Assembly: GCA_018661705.1 (NCBI GenBank)
Contig: JABJHR010000019.1
Coordinates: 62,001 to 126,000, forward strand
Direction of reading: 5' to 3'
Length of the DNA stretch: 64,000 nucleotides
From: Candidatus Woesearchaeota archaeon
Lineage (GTDB): Archaea; Nanobdellota; Nanobdellia; Woesearchaeales; DSVV01
The notes below the pieces were generated by a model. It was not told the origin of the DNA, searched no databases, and saw only the letters and a list, made by a program, of their open reading frames with translations. Position 1 is the first letter of the stretch. Every line of letters starts with the position of its first letter. A program made the position numbers and the translations under genes. Positions 19,400 through 28,682 of the stretch are shown here, piece after piece.

Positions 19400-19945
19400 A
19401 TGAATGAAAAAGTAAGAAAGGATATTATTGCTGTTTTAAAAGCTGTTATTGTAAGTTTAGAAAAGAAAGATGTTCTTAGTCTTAGAGAAATTAGTAATAA
19501 AATTATTCATTCTGCTTCAATTTTTCAAGATGAATATTCTATTAGTACGGCAGTTATTGTATTTGCTTTATCTAAAATTATTCAAAGGGAAAATTTGATT
19601 GATGTTAGGATTACTACGTTGTTACAAAAAGCAACACATCACCTTCAAAAATATCAACTTAACAAGTATTCAAACGATATGAAAAAATTAATTAATAGAA
19701 TCTCAAAATCAGACTCTAAACTTGATCTTTATATTCAACATGTTATGGATGAAGCCCATGTTAAAAAAGCATCAAAGATTTATGAACATGGAATTTCTTT
19801 AGGGCAAACAGCTCAAATTTTAGGAATTTCACAATGGGAATTAATGCGTTACATTGGGCATACAAAAATTCCTGAATCAATTATTGAAAAAGTCAGTGTA
19901 AGATCTCGGTTGAAATATATTGATGAATTATTTGGTTTAAATTAA
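19400..19945 (+). CDS. HTH-containing protein, partner of downstream PIN-like gene
   Basis: C-terminal HTH-like KIYEHGISLGQTAQILGISQWELMRYIG; 15 nt from downstream ORF. Confidence 0.6.
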   Translation: MNEKVRKDIIAVLKAVIVSLEKKDVLSLREISNKIIHSASIFQDEYSISTAVIVFALSKIIQRENLIDVRITTLLQKATHHLQKYQLNKYSNDMKKLINRISKSDSKLDLYIQHVMDEAHVKKASKIYEHGISLGQTAQILGISQWELMRYIGHTKIPESIIEKVSVRSRLKYIDELFGLN

Positions 19946-19960
19946 AGGACAAAAAATAAA

Positions 19961-20662
19961 ATGAAAGCAATAATATTTGATGCAGGACCAGTAATAAGCC
20001 TTACTCTTAATAATCTTCTTTGGCTTTTAGATCCATTAAAGAAACAGTTTAGGGGCGAGTTTTATATTACTCCTGGTGTTTATAACGAATTAGTTAATAA
20101 ACCATTATTAACTAAAAAATATAAGTTTGAGGCACTTCAAATTCTGCCTTATATTTCAAGAGGTATATTAAAATTAGTTTCTAATGATGAAATTAAGTTG
20201 TTAACAACCCAATTATTGGAAAAGATCAATAAAACCTTTAAAGCAAATGGAAATTGGATAACAATAGTTCATCTTGGTGAAATTGAATCAATTGCAACTG
20301 CATTACATTTTGATTCAAAAAATATAGCAATTGATGAAAGAACTTCTAGAAAATTAATTGAAGATCCGGATAGCATTGCTCATACCTTATCAAAAAAATT
20401 ACACACCAAAATAACAATTAATCAAGATAATTTAGGTTATATAAAAAAGGAGTTAGGACATTTGAAGGTGATTAGAAGCACAGAACTAGCAGTAGTTGCT
20501 TATAAAACCGGTTTATTAGCAAGATATATGTTAGAAGATGAGAGAAAAATAATCAAAGATCTTAATACGGCTGTTCTTGAAGGTGTTTTATGGGGAATTA
20601 AGCTTAATGGTTGTTCAATTAAGAGAGAAGAAATCTATAAAATGATTAAGTATGTTGTTTAA
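19961..20662 (+). CDS. PIN-domain-like protein
   Basis: N-term IIFDAGPVISLTLNNLLWLL, internal HLGEIESIATALHFDSKNIAIDERTSRKL acidic motifs. Confidence 0.65.
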   Translation: MKAIIFDAGPVISLTLNNLLWLLDPLKKQFRGEFYITPGVYNELVNKPLLTKKYKFEALQILPYISRGILKLVSNDEIKLLTTQLLEKINKTFKANGNWITIVHLGEIESIATALHFDSKNIAIDERTSRKLIEDPDSIAHTLSKKLHTKITINQDNLGYIKKELGHLKVIRSTELAVVAYKTGLLARYMLEDERKIIKDLNTAVLEGVLWGIKLNGCSIKREEIYKMIKYVV

Positions 20663-20665
20663 TTT

Positions 20666-21754
20666 TTATCTTTTTTCATGTGATCTACTTGTTGTTGCTC
20701 CATTTTGCTTATCATAACGTGATTTTCCAAATTCTTCAACATTAGTAATTTGTCCAGATAAGAAATCTAATAATAATTCTGATTGTTTCATTCCCGCTAT
20801 TATTTTTGTTGGTTCTGTAACTTGATTTTCAAATGTAACTTGTCCTTCAAAAACACCAACTGGCCCAATGTATGGTGCATTAGGATGTGATGCAAATTGT
20901 GGTGGTAAATATGCCGAATGTCCTGTTTTTTTAAAACTATCATTAGAAAAAAGCGAATTTCTTTCTGTAACAATTCCTACACAAAAACTTGGAACTTGAA
21001 CATATTCGTGACTAGAAGAAATAAAGAATGTATCTGGTGGTAGGTAAAAGTCCTTCAAATAACTTAATTGTACTCTTTCAAATTTATTTTTATTATCTTC
21101 ACCAGGGATTAAAATCTCTCCGTTATATACAAAAACTTGTGGGTCCATTGTTAAAACAGGCCCACCATGAAATTCAATATCTTCTAAACGCAATTGTTTT
21201 CCTTTTTCTCCACCTTCTTTTAATACTAAAGATCCTTGTTCTAAAAAACTTATTATGTGTTCTCTTGTTGGATGCCCTGTATTTTTCTCAATAAATAGTT
21301 GTGCAACCGCATCTAATTTTTTTAATTTTACCCTTGTTCCAGTTGTTCTAATGGTACATAAGGGCTTACCTAATGTGTTTTTGTCTACTTTTTTTAGATA
21401 TTCATCTGATTCAGATTGTACCCTTATACCTAATCTTGCCCAACTACTTCTTGTTGTAATTTTTCCTTTTAGTCCTTGTCTCAGAAAAATTTCTTCTACG
21501 GGTTGCCAAAAATAATCTTGGTCTGGTTCTAATATAAACTCAGAGTCAATGGGAATTTCTTCTATTATTTCATCCATAAATGTTTCTTGTGACATTTCAA
21601 GTTCTTCATTTTGTGAAACTCCTAAGGCTTTTCGTTTGTATAGTTTCTCTAATCTCATATCTAAAGAAAAAGCACTATAATCAAGCCTATCATTAAATGC
21701 AATATACCCTCTATTTTCTGCTAATATTAAGTGATCTCTGCATAATATTGCCAT
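20666..21754 (-). CDS. dCTP deaminase/dUTPase-fold protein with tandem dUTPase-like domains (DCD family)
   Basis: KGKITTRSSWARLGIRV, second half VPSFCVGIVTERNSLFSN...APYIGPVGVFEGQVTFENQV. Confidence 0.75.
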   Translation of the reverse strand: MAILCRDHLILAENRGYIAFNDRLDYSAFSLDMRLEKLYKRKALGVSQNEELEMSQETFMDEIIEEIPIDSEFILEPDQDYFWQPVEEIFLRQGLKGKITTRSSWARLGIRVQSESDEYLKKVDKNTLGKPLCTIRTTGTRVKLKKLDAVAQLFIEKNTGHPTREHIISFLEQGSLVLKEGGEKGKQLRLEDIEFHGGPVLTMDPQVFVYNGEILIPGEDNKNKFERVQLSYLKDFYLPPDTFFISSSHEYVQVPSFCVGIVTERNSLFSNDSFKKTGHSAYLPPQFASHPNAPYIGPVGVFEGQVTFENQVTEPTKIIAGMKQSELLLDFLSGQITNVEEFGKSRYDKQNGATTSRSHEKR

Positions 21755-21815
21755 TATTTATAGAAATCCATTGGCTCTTAAAAGCTTTTTTCTTTTACCC
21801 TTATTTTTTGATTTC

Positions 21816-22208
21816 CTATTTCTTCTTCTTAGCTTTTCTCTTTATTTGCCTTTTTTTGGCTGTTTTTTTCTTAATTGGCTTTTTCTTTTTTAGTGCTTTT
21901 TTGGGTTTTAATACTTTTTTCTTTGTATTTTTAGATTTAGCTTTATTTAAAACAGTTTTTTTCTTGATTTTCTTAACAACTTTTTTCACTGGTTTCTTTT
22001 TAGCAGGTTTTGTTGTTACAGGCACAATTGGTGCAGGCCTCACTTTTTTTGTTATTAGGTGTTTTAATTCTTGTGTTTCTTTAATAAATTGATTCTGCTC
22101 GTTTACTAATAATTCCCTATTGGGAATCTTTATTTGTTCAAGTTTTCTTGCTTTTCTAAGTGCCCACCAAATTCTTATTTTTCTAAACAACATTTTCACC
22201 TTTTTCAA
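21816..22208 (-). CDS. Lys/Ala/Pro-rich highly basic protein (histone H1-tail-like)
   Basis: C-terminal ~65 aa KPAKKKPVKKVVKKIKKKTVLNKAKSKNTKKKVLKPKKALKKKKPIKKKTAKKRQIKRKAKKKK. Confidence 0.7.
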   Translation of the reverse strand: MKKVKMLFRKIRIWWALRKARKLEQIKIPNRELLVNEQNQFIKETQELKHLITKKVRPAPIVPVTTKPAKKKPVKKVVKKIKKKTVLNKAKSKNTKKKVLKPKKALKKKKPIKKKTAKKRQIKRKAKKKK

Positions 22209-22353
22209 TTTTAATTAATTTTCCAGTTATGAGGTTATTTTGGTTAGTAAAGCTTTAAATACTTTTTGCTATCAATACTTTTAGAATTCATGTATTGATA
22301 ATTAGATCAATAAAACAATAACTTTAAAAATATGTATAATAAGGGATTAACTA

Positions 22354-24144
22354 ATGAAAGAACTAGATTCAATAAAATCCTTTTTCAAGGATATGTTACA
22401 TTATACTGTAAGATTTAGTAAATATACTGTAAAATCAGTAATTAAAACAATCAGGGATTTTGATTATGATGATGTCTTTGATAGTTTTAGGAAAAACCTT
22501 AAAGTTCTTTTTCATTCTAAATCAATTTATTTTATTGCTTTATTTTTACCAATTATTTTAACGTTGGTTATGGCAACTGGTATGAGGACTACAAATCAAA
22601 TTGATTATGAAATGGGATTTCCTGCTTCTGAAGAAGCTATGGTTGCTAAGTTTATCACTAGTTTGAAAAGTAATAATCTTGGTCTTTATGAGTTTCCAAC
22701 AAAAACATCTTGTCTTAATTCAATTAAATCTGGAAAAACATCCTTTTGTTTAAGTTTTTCAGATGCCTTTTTGACAGTAGATAATCAAACAGACACGCTT
22801 TCTGTGTATATTAATGAAGATTCTGTTGGTTCTTACGATACTCAATTTTCAAAAATTAATTCTTCTTTAGTTTCTGTTGTTAAAACTAATAATCTTAAAG
22901 ATCCGATTTCTTTGAAAAAAATTTCAGTTCGTAATTACGGATCTTTAATTCTTATTCAAGATATAATCATATTTTTCCTTATGTTTCTTTGTTTAATCTT
23001 TACTTCAGTAACATTCTATCATAGGAGACCTAAACTTAGTGAATTTTATTCTAATCCTAATAAATTTAAACATTTGTTATCTGATGTTTTTCTTTCAACG
23101 TTTGTATTTTTCTTAATTGCTTCAATTGTGGTTTATTTAGGTTTTGCCTTTGCATTTGGGTTATCTTTTGGTATTATCACAAAAGCATTAATGGTTCTTA
23201 TTCTAGCATTTATTCTGTTTATTTTCATGGGTTTGTTTATAGGTATTATGACTACTACAGAAGATATTAATCTATTTGTTACAATTACGGTTTCAAGTTT
23301 AATGATTTTTTTATCTGGGTTAGTATTGCCATCCGCATATTTTGGATCAACCTTGTCTTATTTATTTAATTTAAATCCCTACTTTTTAATAACCAAATTA
23401 TTAAATGTAGTTGTATTATTTGGTAACCCGGCATCTGAATTTCTGTTTGAAATTGTTATTTTAGTTGCTTATTTATTGATCTTTGTTGTATTCTTTTATA
23501 CCACCCATTATCTTTTTGCAGCAGGTGATGCTCTTTTAAGGAATATTCTAAAAGATAAAGACGAACCAAGTTTAGAGGTAGAAAAAACGTCATATAAATA
23601 TGGTGGTTTAAACACCGAAGATATTTCCATTAATCAGTTTCAACGTTTAGAAGAAATCAGAAGAAAACAAAGACATCATACTTCTATCTCTAAGCCAAGT
23701 TATAAAAAAGTAGTTAAGGTTAATGTTGAGAAAAATTCCAGGCATGACAAACATAAACAAGTGGAACATGGTGCTTTAATTGATGGTGATTTTGAAACAG
23801 AAGATAATGATTCAGGTGTAACCAAAGAGCAAGAAGAAGAACCAAGAGAAGATGCATTCCTAGAGGAGCTATATCAAGAACAATTGGCAGAGGAGGCGGA
23901 GAATGATCCTAAGGCAAGAACAAAGAAAGCAAGTTCTCCTGCTAAATTACCAAAAGCCAAGAAAACAAAGGCTTCATCTTCAAAAACAAGTTCAGACGAG
24001 GATGATTTAATACTCACAATTGAATTAGAAAATCAAATTCTAGAGCTAAAATCAGATGGGCTTTCCGATAAGCAAATTATTGAAAAACTAAAGAAAAAGT
24101 TTAAAGAAGAAGATATTCATACAATATTAACTAATATTAATTGA
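22354..24144 (+). CDS. ABC-2-type transporter permease-like membrane protein with charged C-terminal tail
   Basis: TM1 IYFIALFLPIILTLVMATG, extracytoplasmic domain, five further TM; disordered K/E-rich tail. Confidence 0.7.
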   Translation: MKELDSIKSFFKDMLHYTVRFSKYTVKSVIKTIRDFDYDDVFDSFRKNLKVLFHSKSIYFIALFLPIILTLVMATGMRTTNQIDYEMGFPASEEAMVAKFITSLKSNNLGLYEFPTKTSCLNSIKSGKTSFCLSFSDAFLTVDNQTDTLSVYINEDSVGSYDTQFSKINSSLVSVVKTNNLKDPISLKKISVRNYGSLILIQDIIIFFLMFLCLIFTSVTFYHRRPKLSEFYSNPNKFKHLLSDVFLSTFVFFLIASIVVYLGFAFAFGLSFGIITKALMVLILAFILFIFMGLFIGIMTTTEDINLFVTITVSSLMIFLSGLVLPSAYFGSTLSYLFNLNPYFLITKLLNVVVLFGNPASEFLFEIVILVAYLLIFVVFFYTTHYLFAAGDALLRNILKDKDEPSLEVEKTSYKYGGLNTEDISINQFQRLEEIRRKQRHHTSISKPSYKKVVKVNVEKNSRHDKHKQVEHGALIDGDFETEDNDSGVTKEQEEEPREDAFLEELYQEQLAEEAENDPKARTKKASSPAKLPKAKKTKASSSKTSSDEDDLILTIELENQILELKSDGLSDKQIIEKLKKKFKEEDIHTILTNIN

Positions 24145-24255
24145 TTTTACTTGTTTGTAGTCGGTAAAATGCCATTCTTTTGCGTTTTTTTACTACTGGT
24201 TTAAGTTAAAAACACCGCAAAATATATATACGACTTATGGTGCCTAACTAATTCT

Positions 24256-24864
24256 ATGTTTATCCGTATAAAACACATAAAACAACAACCTTATGCATAT
24301 AAAGTTAGAAATAAATGGACTAAGAAGGGCACTAGGCAGAAGACCGCAGGTTATTTAGGCCGTGTTTTTTACCTAAATCCTGTTAAAGACCTCACTTTTG
24401 AGGAATTTATACATAATGAATTTAACCAAGATTTAACAGATTACATGAAATCATCTAGTTCTAGGGTGGTTATTCAAGATTTAGTTAGATTTGAGCTCAT
24501 TAAACAGGGATTTATATACAAAGGGAAGAATAGAAATATCTTGCTGTATCTGCCAAATATGACCCCCAAAAAACCAAAAAAGGGAAATAAAGTTAAAAGT
24601 GAGACTTTAATTAAAGTAGAGCTTGCACAGTCATTTTTGAACATTACAAACGTGAAAAAACCAATTGTATTGGCATTAAATAATGATTTTTTGTGTAATT
24701 ATACTCTCAGAAAATTAATGCGATTTAAATCATTCTCTTCCGAAGAAGAATGTGGGAGGGAATTAGCAAGGGTTTTTATAGCAGCGGGTATCCATATTGT
24801 TCCATCTCTCTTTGTAGAGGTGTTTCAAAAGGTTTATTCCAGGGGAGGGAGTTATGTTAAATAA
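24256..24864 (+). CDS. Uncharacterised 202-aa protein
   Basis: Complete ORF; N-term MFIRIKHIKQQPYAYKVRNKWTKKGTRQKTAGYLGRVF resembles the N-terminal segment of some IS transposases. Confidence 0.55.
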   Translation: MFIRIKHIKQQPYAYKVRNKWTKKGTRQKTAGYLGRVFYLNPVKDLTFEEFIHNEFNQDLTDYMKSSSSRVVIQDLVRFELIKQGFIYKGKNRNILLYLPNMTPKKPKKGNKVKSETLIKVELAQSFLNITNVKKPIVLALNNDFLCNYTLRKLMRFKSFSSEEECGRELARVFIAAGIHIVPSLFVEVFQKVYSRGGSYVK

Positions 24865-24886
24865 TTAACAAAAAGTGAGAGTTAAA

Positions 24887-25447
24887 ATGAAAGTTAAAAC
24901 CAAAACAAAAAAAACAAAAATTGTTGTTGTTACTGGTACGCCTGGAACAGGCAAAACAACATTAGCAAAGAAGCTTAGTAAATTTCTAAATTATGAATTA
25001 ATTACTTATAAAAATATTATTTCAAAGAAGAAGTTATTTGAATCTTATGATGAAGAAAGAAAATGTAAAATTGTCGACGTAAAAAAGTTAAATAAACATG
25101 TTTTAGAACTAATTAAGAAAGCTAATAATGAAACAGTAGAAGGAATAATAATTGATTCACATTTAAGTCATTATTTTCCAAAAAATTCTGTTGGTATGTG
25201 TGTTGTTACTAAGTGTAAACTTAAAACTTTGCAAGGAAGATTAAAAAAACGTCGTTATAATGCTAAAAAAGTGAGAGAAAATCTTGATTGTGAGATTTTT
25301 GATGTTTGTTTAACAGAAGCAGAGGAGAAAGGACACAAATGTATGTTGGTGGATACTTCTACTCGTTATAATACAAAAACAATAGCTTCAAAGATCATTA
25401 AAAACCTGAAAACGCCAGGGTTAAGGGGAAATTATAAAAAAGTTTAA
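24887..25447 (+). CDS. AK6/Fap7-like adenylate kinase/ATPase
   Basis: VVVTGTPGTGKTTLAKKLSKFL, IIDSHLSHYFP, LKKRRYNAKKVRENLDCEIFDVCLTEA; track start 24875, MKVKT at 24887 also possible. Confidence 0.88.
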   Translation: MKVKTKTKKTKIVVVTGTPGTGKTTLAKKLSKFLNYELITYKNIISKKKLFESYDEERKCKIVDVKKLNKHVLELIKKANNETVEGIIIDSHLSHYFPKNSVGMCVVTKCKLKTLQGRLKKRRYNAKKVRENLDCEIFDVCLTEAEEKGHKCMLVDTSTRYNTKTIASKIIKNLKTPGLRGNYKKV

Positions 25448-25525
25448 ATAAGACTGGAGTCATTCAACTTAATATTGGATTAATTCAAGTTCATTGTTTT
25501 GAGTGGAGAAAGAGGGGTTTAAGAG

Positions 25526-26464
25526 ATGGGTTTATTTAGCATATTTAAGAAAAATACTGAGCCAACTAAGGTTCACAATTTTAAAAATTACTTGTTTGCT
25601 TCTTTTTCTAATCTAAAGAATGATTTAGATAATCAAAATAAATGGGTTAATTACTTACATAAGGCCTTTTTAGACGTCAAAAACACACACAATGAGCACA
25701 AATATAGCACTAAGGCTAGTATCGAGAAGGTTCATACTAATTTATCTAATATTCACAAATGGATTGATCATTTGCATACTTCTAATAAACAACATACTGA
25801 GCGTCTTTCCGCATTAGAGGGGAATATGAAACTTGCGTTTGATAAATACAACAATCATCTAATGGATTTGTTTAAACAAGTTAGTTCTAGGGATGATGCC
25901 CTCACTAATGATTTAAGAAAACAACTTAAAGCTGAGTTATTGCTTGAATTACAATCTAATATGGTTACTCACCGGAGCGATATTAAAGAACATTTAGGAG
26001 ATGTTAAACAAGATATGAAAGAAGCATATTCTCGTTTAAATGAACTATCAAAAGTATCGCAGATACATGGGGATAAGCTTAAATCCCATATGGAAAAACT
26101 AGGTACAATTAAGAAACTACATGAAAAGAGGGTTGCAATAAAAGCATCTCCTTCTGTGTCTAAAGTTCAAACTCACGTGGTTTCTCAACCTGTGGAAAAA
26201 CAAGTGGAAGTTGTCTATAATCACACTCCTCTTACGAATCCTGAACAGAAGTTATTGAACATACTGTTTGTGGAACAAGATCCTGTTAATTATTCTCAAT
26301 TATCTGCTAAAACTGGCCATAGCATAAATACTGTGCGTGTTAATATGAATTTCTTAAAAAAGAAAGGTTTTATTGAAGAAAATCTATTACCTACTGGTGT
26401 TAAGCTATTTAATCTAAAAAACAAAGAAAGAATCAAAAAGATGTATAATCTTCAGCATATTTAA
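25526..26464 (+). CDS. Coiled-coil protein with C-terminal winged-HTH domain
   Basis: Helical heptad-rich centre; C-term LTNPEQKLLNILFVEQDPVNYSQLSAKTGHSINTVRVNMNFLKKKGFIEENLLPTGVKLFNL. Confidence 0.75.
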   Translation: MGLFSIFKKNTEPTKVHNFKNYLFASFSNLKNDLDNQNKWVNYLHKAFLDVKNTHNEHKYSTKASIEKVHTNLSNIHKWIDHLHTSNKQHTERLSALEGNMKLAFDKYNNHLMDLFKQVSSRDDALTNDLRKQLKAELLLELQSNMVTHRSDIKEHLGDVKQDMKEAYSRLNELSKVSQIHGDKLKSHMEKLGTIKKLHEKRVAIKASPSVSKVQTHVVSQPVEKQVEVVYNHTPLTNPEQKLLNILFVEQDPVNYSQLSAKTGHSINTVRVNMNFLKKKGFIEENLLPTGVKLFNLKNKERIKKMYNLQHI

Positions 26465-26568
26465 CTTTACTTCTGTTTTACTTAAGGAATTATGTGTTAA
26501 TGATTTTTTGTTATGTTATGTTCTTCTATTAGTGTCACATAAAAATCATACTTGGTTTTTTCAGGGGG

Positions 26569-26588
26569 CATTATAATGCATTATAATG
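26569..26588. repeat. Two abutting CATTATAATG palindromes
   Basis: CATTATAATGCATTATAATG. Confidence 0.9.
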
Positions 26589-26632
26589 GGGTTTCAGGCC
26601 TTCTATTGCCAAAATTCCTCTTTTTCACAACC

Positions 26633-26687
26633 AATGTTGGCAATGTTTCCAATGTTATTTTGATAATGTTTACAATGCATTATAATG
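26633..26687. repeat. AATG half-site series ending in full CATTATAATG palindrome
   Basis: AATG at 26633, 26642, 26651, 26665, 26674, 26684 (9-10 nt phased apart from one gap); full unit 26678-26687. Confidence 0.6.
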
Positions 26688-26911
26688 CCTATTTGGCCTT
26701 CTTTTGCCTATTTGTATGTACTTTTTAGAATAATCTTTATTTTTTATTTATGCTTTTATTTGAACTATATACTTTTTGTTTGTTTTTATTTATGTCTAAA
26801 ATAAACTATGTAAAATACCTCTCTTTTTTGTACTTTTTCCCTATATTTTCTCTTATTTCTCTATTTTTTTCACTTTATCTGTCTCTCTATTTTCTTTTAT
26901 TTTTTTTAGGG

Positions 26912-26973
26912 CATTGCAATGCATTGCAATGCGTTGTAATGGCCATTGCAATGCATTGTAATGCATTATAATG
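26912..26973. repeat. Six-unit tandem array of 10-bp palindromes (two triplets separated by GC)
   Basis: CATTGCAATG CATTGCAATG CGTTGTAATG gc CATTGCAATG CATTGTAATG CATTATAATG. Confidence 0.95.
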
Positions 26974-27303
26974 TCTTGTTTATGACTTTTTAGTCTCATT
27001 ACTCTCTGTGTCTTTTTTTGTGTTCTTTTTTATGTTTTAGCCCCCTATTTTATGCTATTTTTTCATGTTTTTTAGTGAAAAGTGAGGGGTTCTTTTTGGC
27101 TATTTTTTGCAATTATTTGTGAAATACTAAAAAAAGACTCAAAATTAGCCTAAAATTACATACTTCCTGCCTTTTTCAGACATATTTTACACAGTTCACG
27201 TCTTTTTGCATTAAATTTATAAATAAAATTATGTGTATTTAGCATATTTTAAAATAATTGCTCACATTTTTTGAAAAATTATATATGTAAAAGGTTGAAA
27301 TTC

Positions 27304-28674
27304 ATGACGAGAAAACTATTCGGAACAGACGGTATACGTGGTAAAATTAATCATTCTCCTTTAACTGCCGACGTGGCTGTTAAATTAGGTCAAGCAACAG
27401 CTATAATCCTTAACGAGATTCATAAAAATGGGAAAAAAAAGGGTAAACCTAAATTAATCCTCGGCAAAGACACTCGTGTTAGTGGTTATATATATGAGAA
27501 TGCTTTAACTTCTGGGCTTTGTTCATGTGGTGTGGATGTTTATTTAGTTGGTCCTCTGCCAACGCCTGCTGTTGCTCACCTTATCAAAAGTTTTGGAGCA
27601 GACGCAGGTATTATGATCACTGCTTCACACAATCCTGCGGGCGACAACGGCATTAAGTTCTTTGACTGTTCAGGATATAAATTACCTAACAAAGAAGAAA
27701 CTAAAATAGAGGGATTAGTACTTAATAATGAGCTAGATGCTTCTAACTTTTCCATAGTTGATGTAGGAAAAGCACATAGGATAGATGATGCTAGGGGAAG
27801 ATATATTGAATATTGTAAAAGCACAGTTCTTAACCAATCTATGTCTCAGTTTAAGGTTGTTCTTGATTGTGCAAATGGTGCTGCTTATAAGGTCGCCCCA
27901 CGTATTTTTCAAGAGTTAGATATAGATGTAGTTGTTATTGGTGATAAACCTGATGGATTAAACATAAACAAAGATTGTGGTAGTTTATACCCAGATAAAT
28001 TAAAAAAGGAAGTCCTAAAGAATAAAGCAGATTTTGGAGTTGCTTTAGATGGGGATGCTGATAGAATTATTATGGTTGATGAAAAGGGTGATGTTGTTGA
28101 TGGCGACGAGATCATGGCTTTATCTGCAATTTATATGAAAGAAAAAGGAAGATTAATTAATGATAAAGTTGTTGTTACAGTTATGAGCAATATTGGTTTT
28201 TATAAAGCAATGAAAGAAAATAAGATTAAAGTTGAAACTACTCAAGTAGGGGATAAATTCGTTATTGAAAAAATGCGGTCAACTGGTGCACGCCTTGGAG
28301 GAGAACAATCTGGGCACATCATCTTTTCCAAATATATTACTACTGGTGATGGGGTTATTGCTGCATTACAAATTATGAGAGCCATGAAACATACACAAAA
28401 AAAGCTTTCTGAATTAAAAAAATGTATGGCTAAATACCCTCAAGTGTTACTTAATTTTGACGTGAAGGAAAAAAAAGATCTTGAAGGTATTAAAGAATAT
28501 AGAAAAAGAGCAAAAGAAATAGAATTTGAATTAGGGGATGAAGGAAGGATTTTAGTTAGATATTCAGGTACACAAAATTGTTGTCGTGTAATGATAGAGG
28601 GCAAAGATAAAAAGGTTATTACAAAATATGCAAATGAGCTTATGGGAATTATTAAAAAAGAGATTGGGGCATAG
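27304..28674 (+). CDS. glmM: Phosphoglucosamine mutase (phosphohexomutase family)
   Basis: MTRKLFGTDGIRGKIN, MITASHNPAGDNGIK catalytic Ser loop, DGDADRI, RYSGTQNCCRVM; start at 27304 rather than 27271. Confidence 0.92.
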   Translation: MTRKLFGTDGIRGKINHSPLTADVAVKLGQATAIILNEIHKNGKKKGKPKLILGKDTRVSGYIYENALTSGLCSCGVDVYLVGPLPTPAVAHLIKSFGADAGIMITASHNPAGDNGIKFFDCSGYKLPNKEETKIEGLVLNNELDASNFSIVDVGKAHRIDDARGRYIEYCKSTVLNQSMSQFKVVLDCANGAAYKVAPRIFQELDIDVVVIGDKPDGLNINKDCGSLYPDKLKKEVLKNKADFGVALDGDADRIIMVDEKGDVVDGDEIMALSAIYMKEKGRLINDKVVVTVMSNIGFYKAMKENKIKVETTQVGDKFVIEKMRSTGARLGGEQSGHIIFSKYITTGDGVIAALQIMRAMKHTQKKLSELKKCMAKYPQVLLNFDVKEKKDLEGIKEYRKRAKEIEFELGDEGRILVRYSGTQNCCRVMIEGKDKKVITKYANELMGIIKKEIGA

Positions 28675-28682
28675 GTGTTAAA

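Noticed and set aside
26750-26971. 73-aa + ORF ending ...GHCNALQCVVMAIAMHCNAL
   Set aside because: It is a translation of T-rich sequence followed by the CATTGCAATG array; repetitive peptide is a by-product of the palindromes, not a protein
26912-26973. CRISPR array hypothesis for the 10-bp repeats
   Set aside because: Units abut with no spacers, are only 10 bp and no cas genes are present
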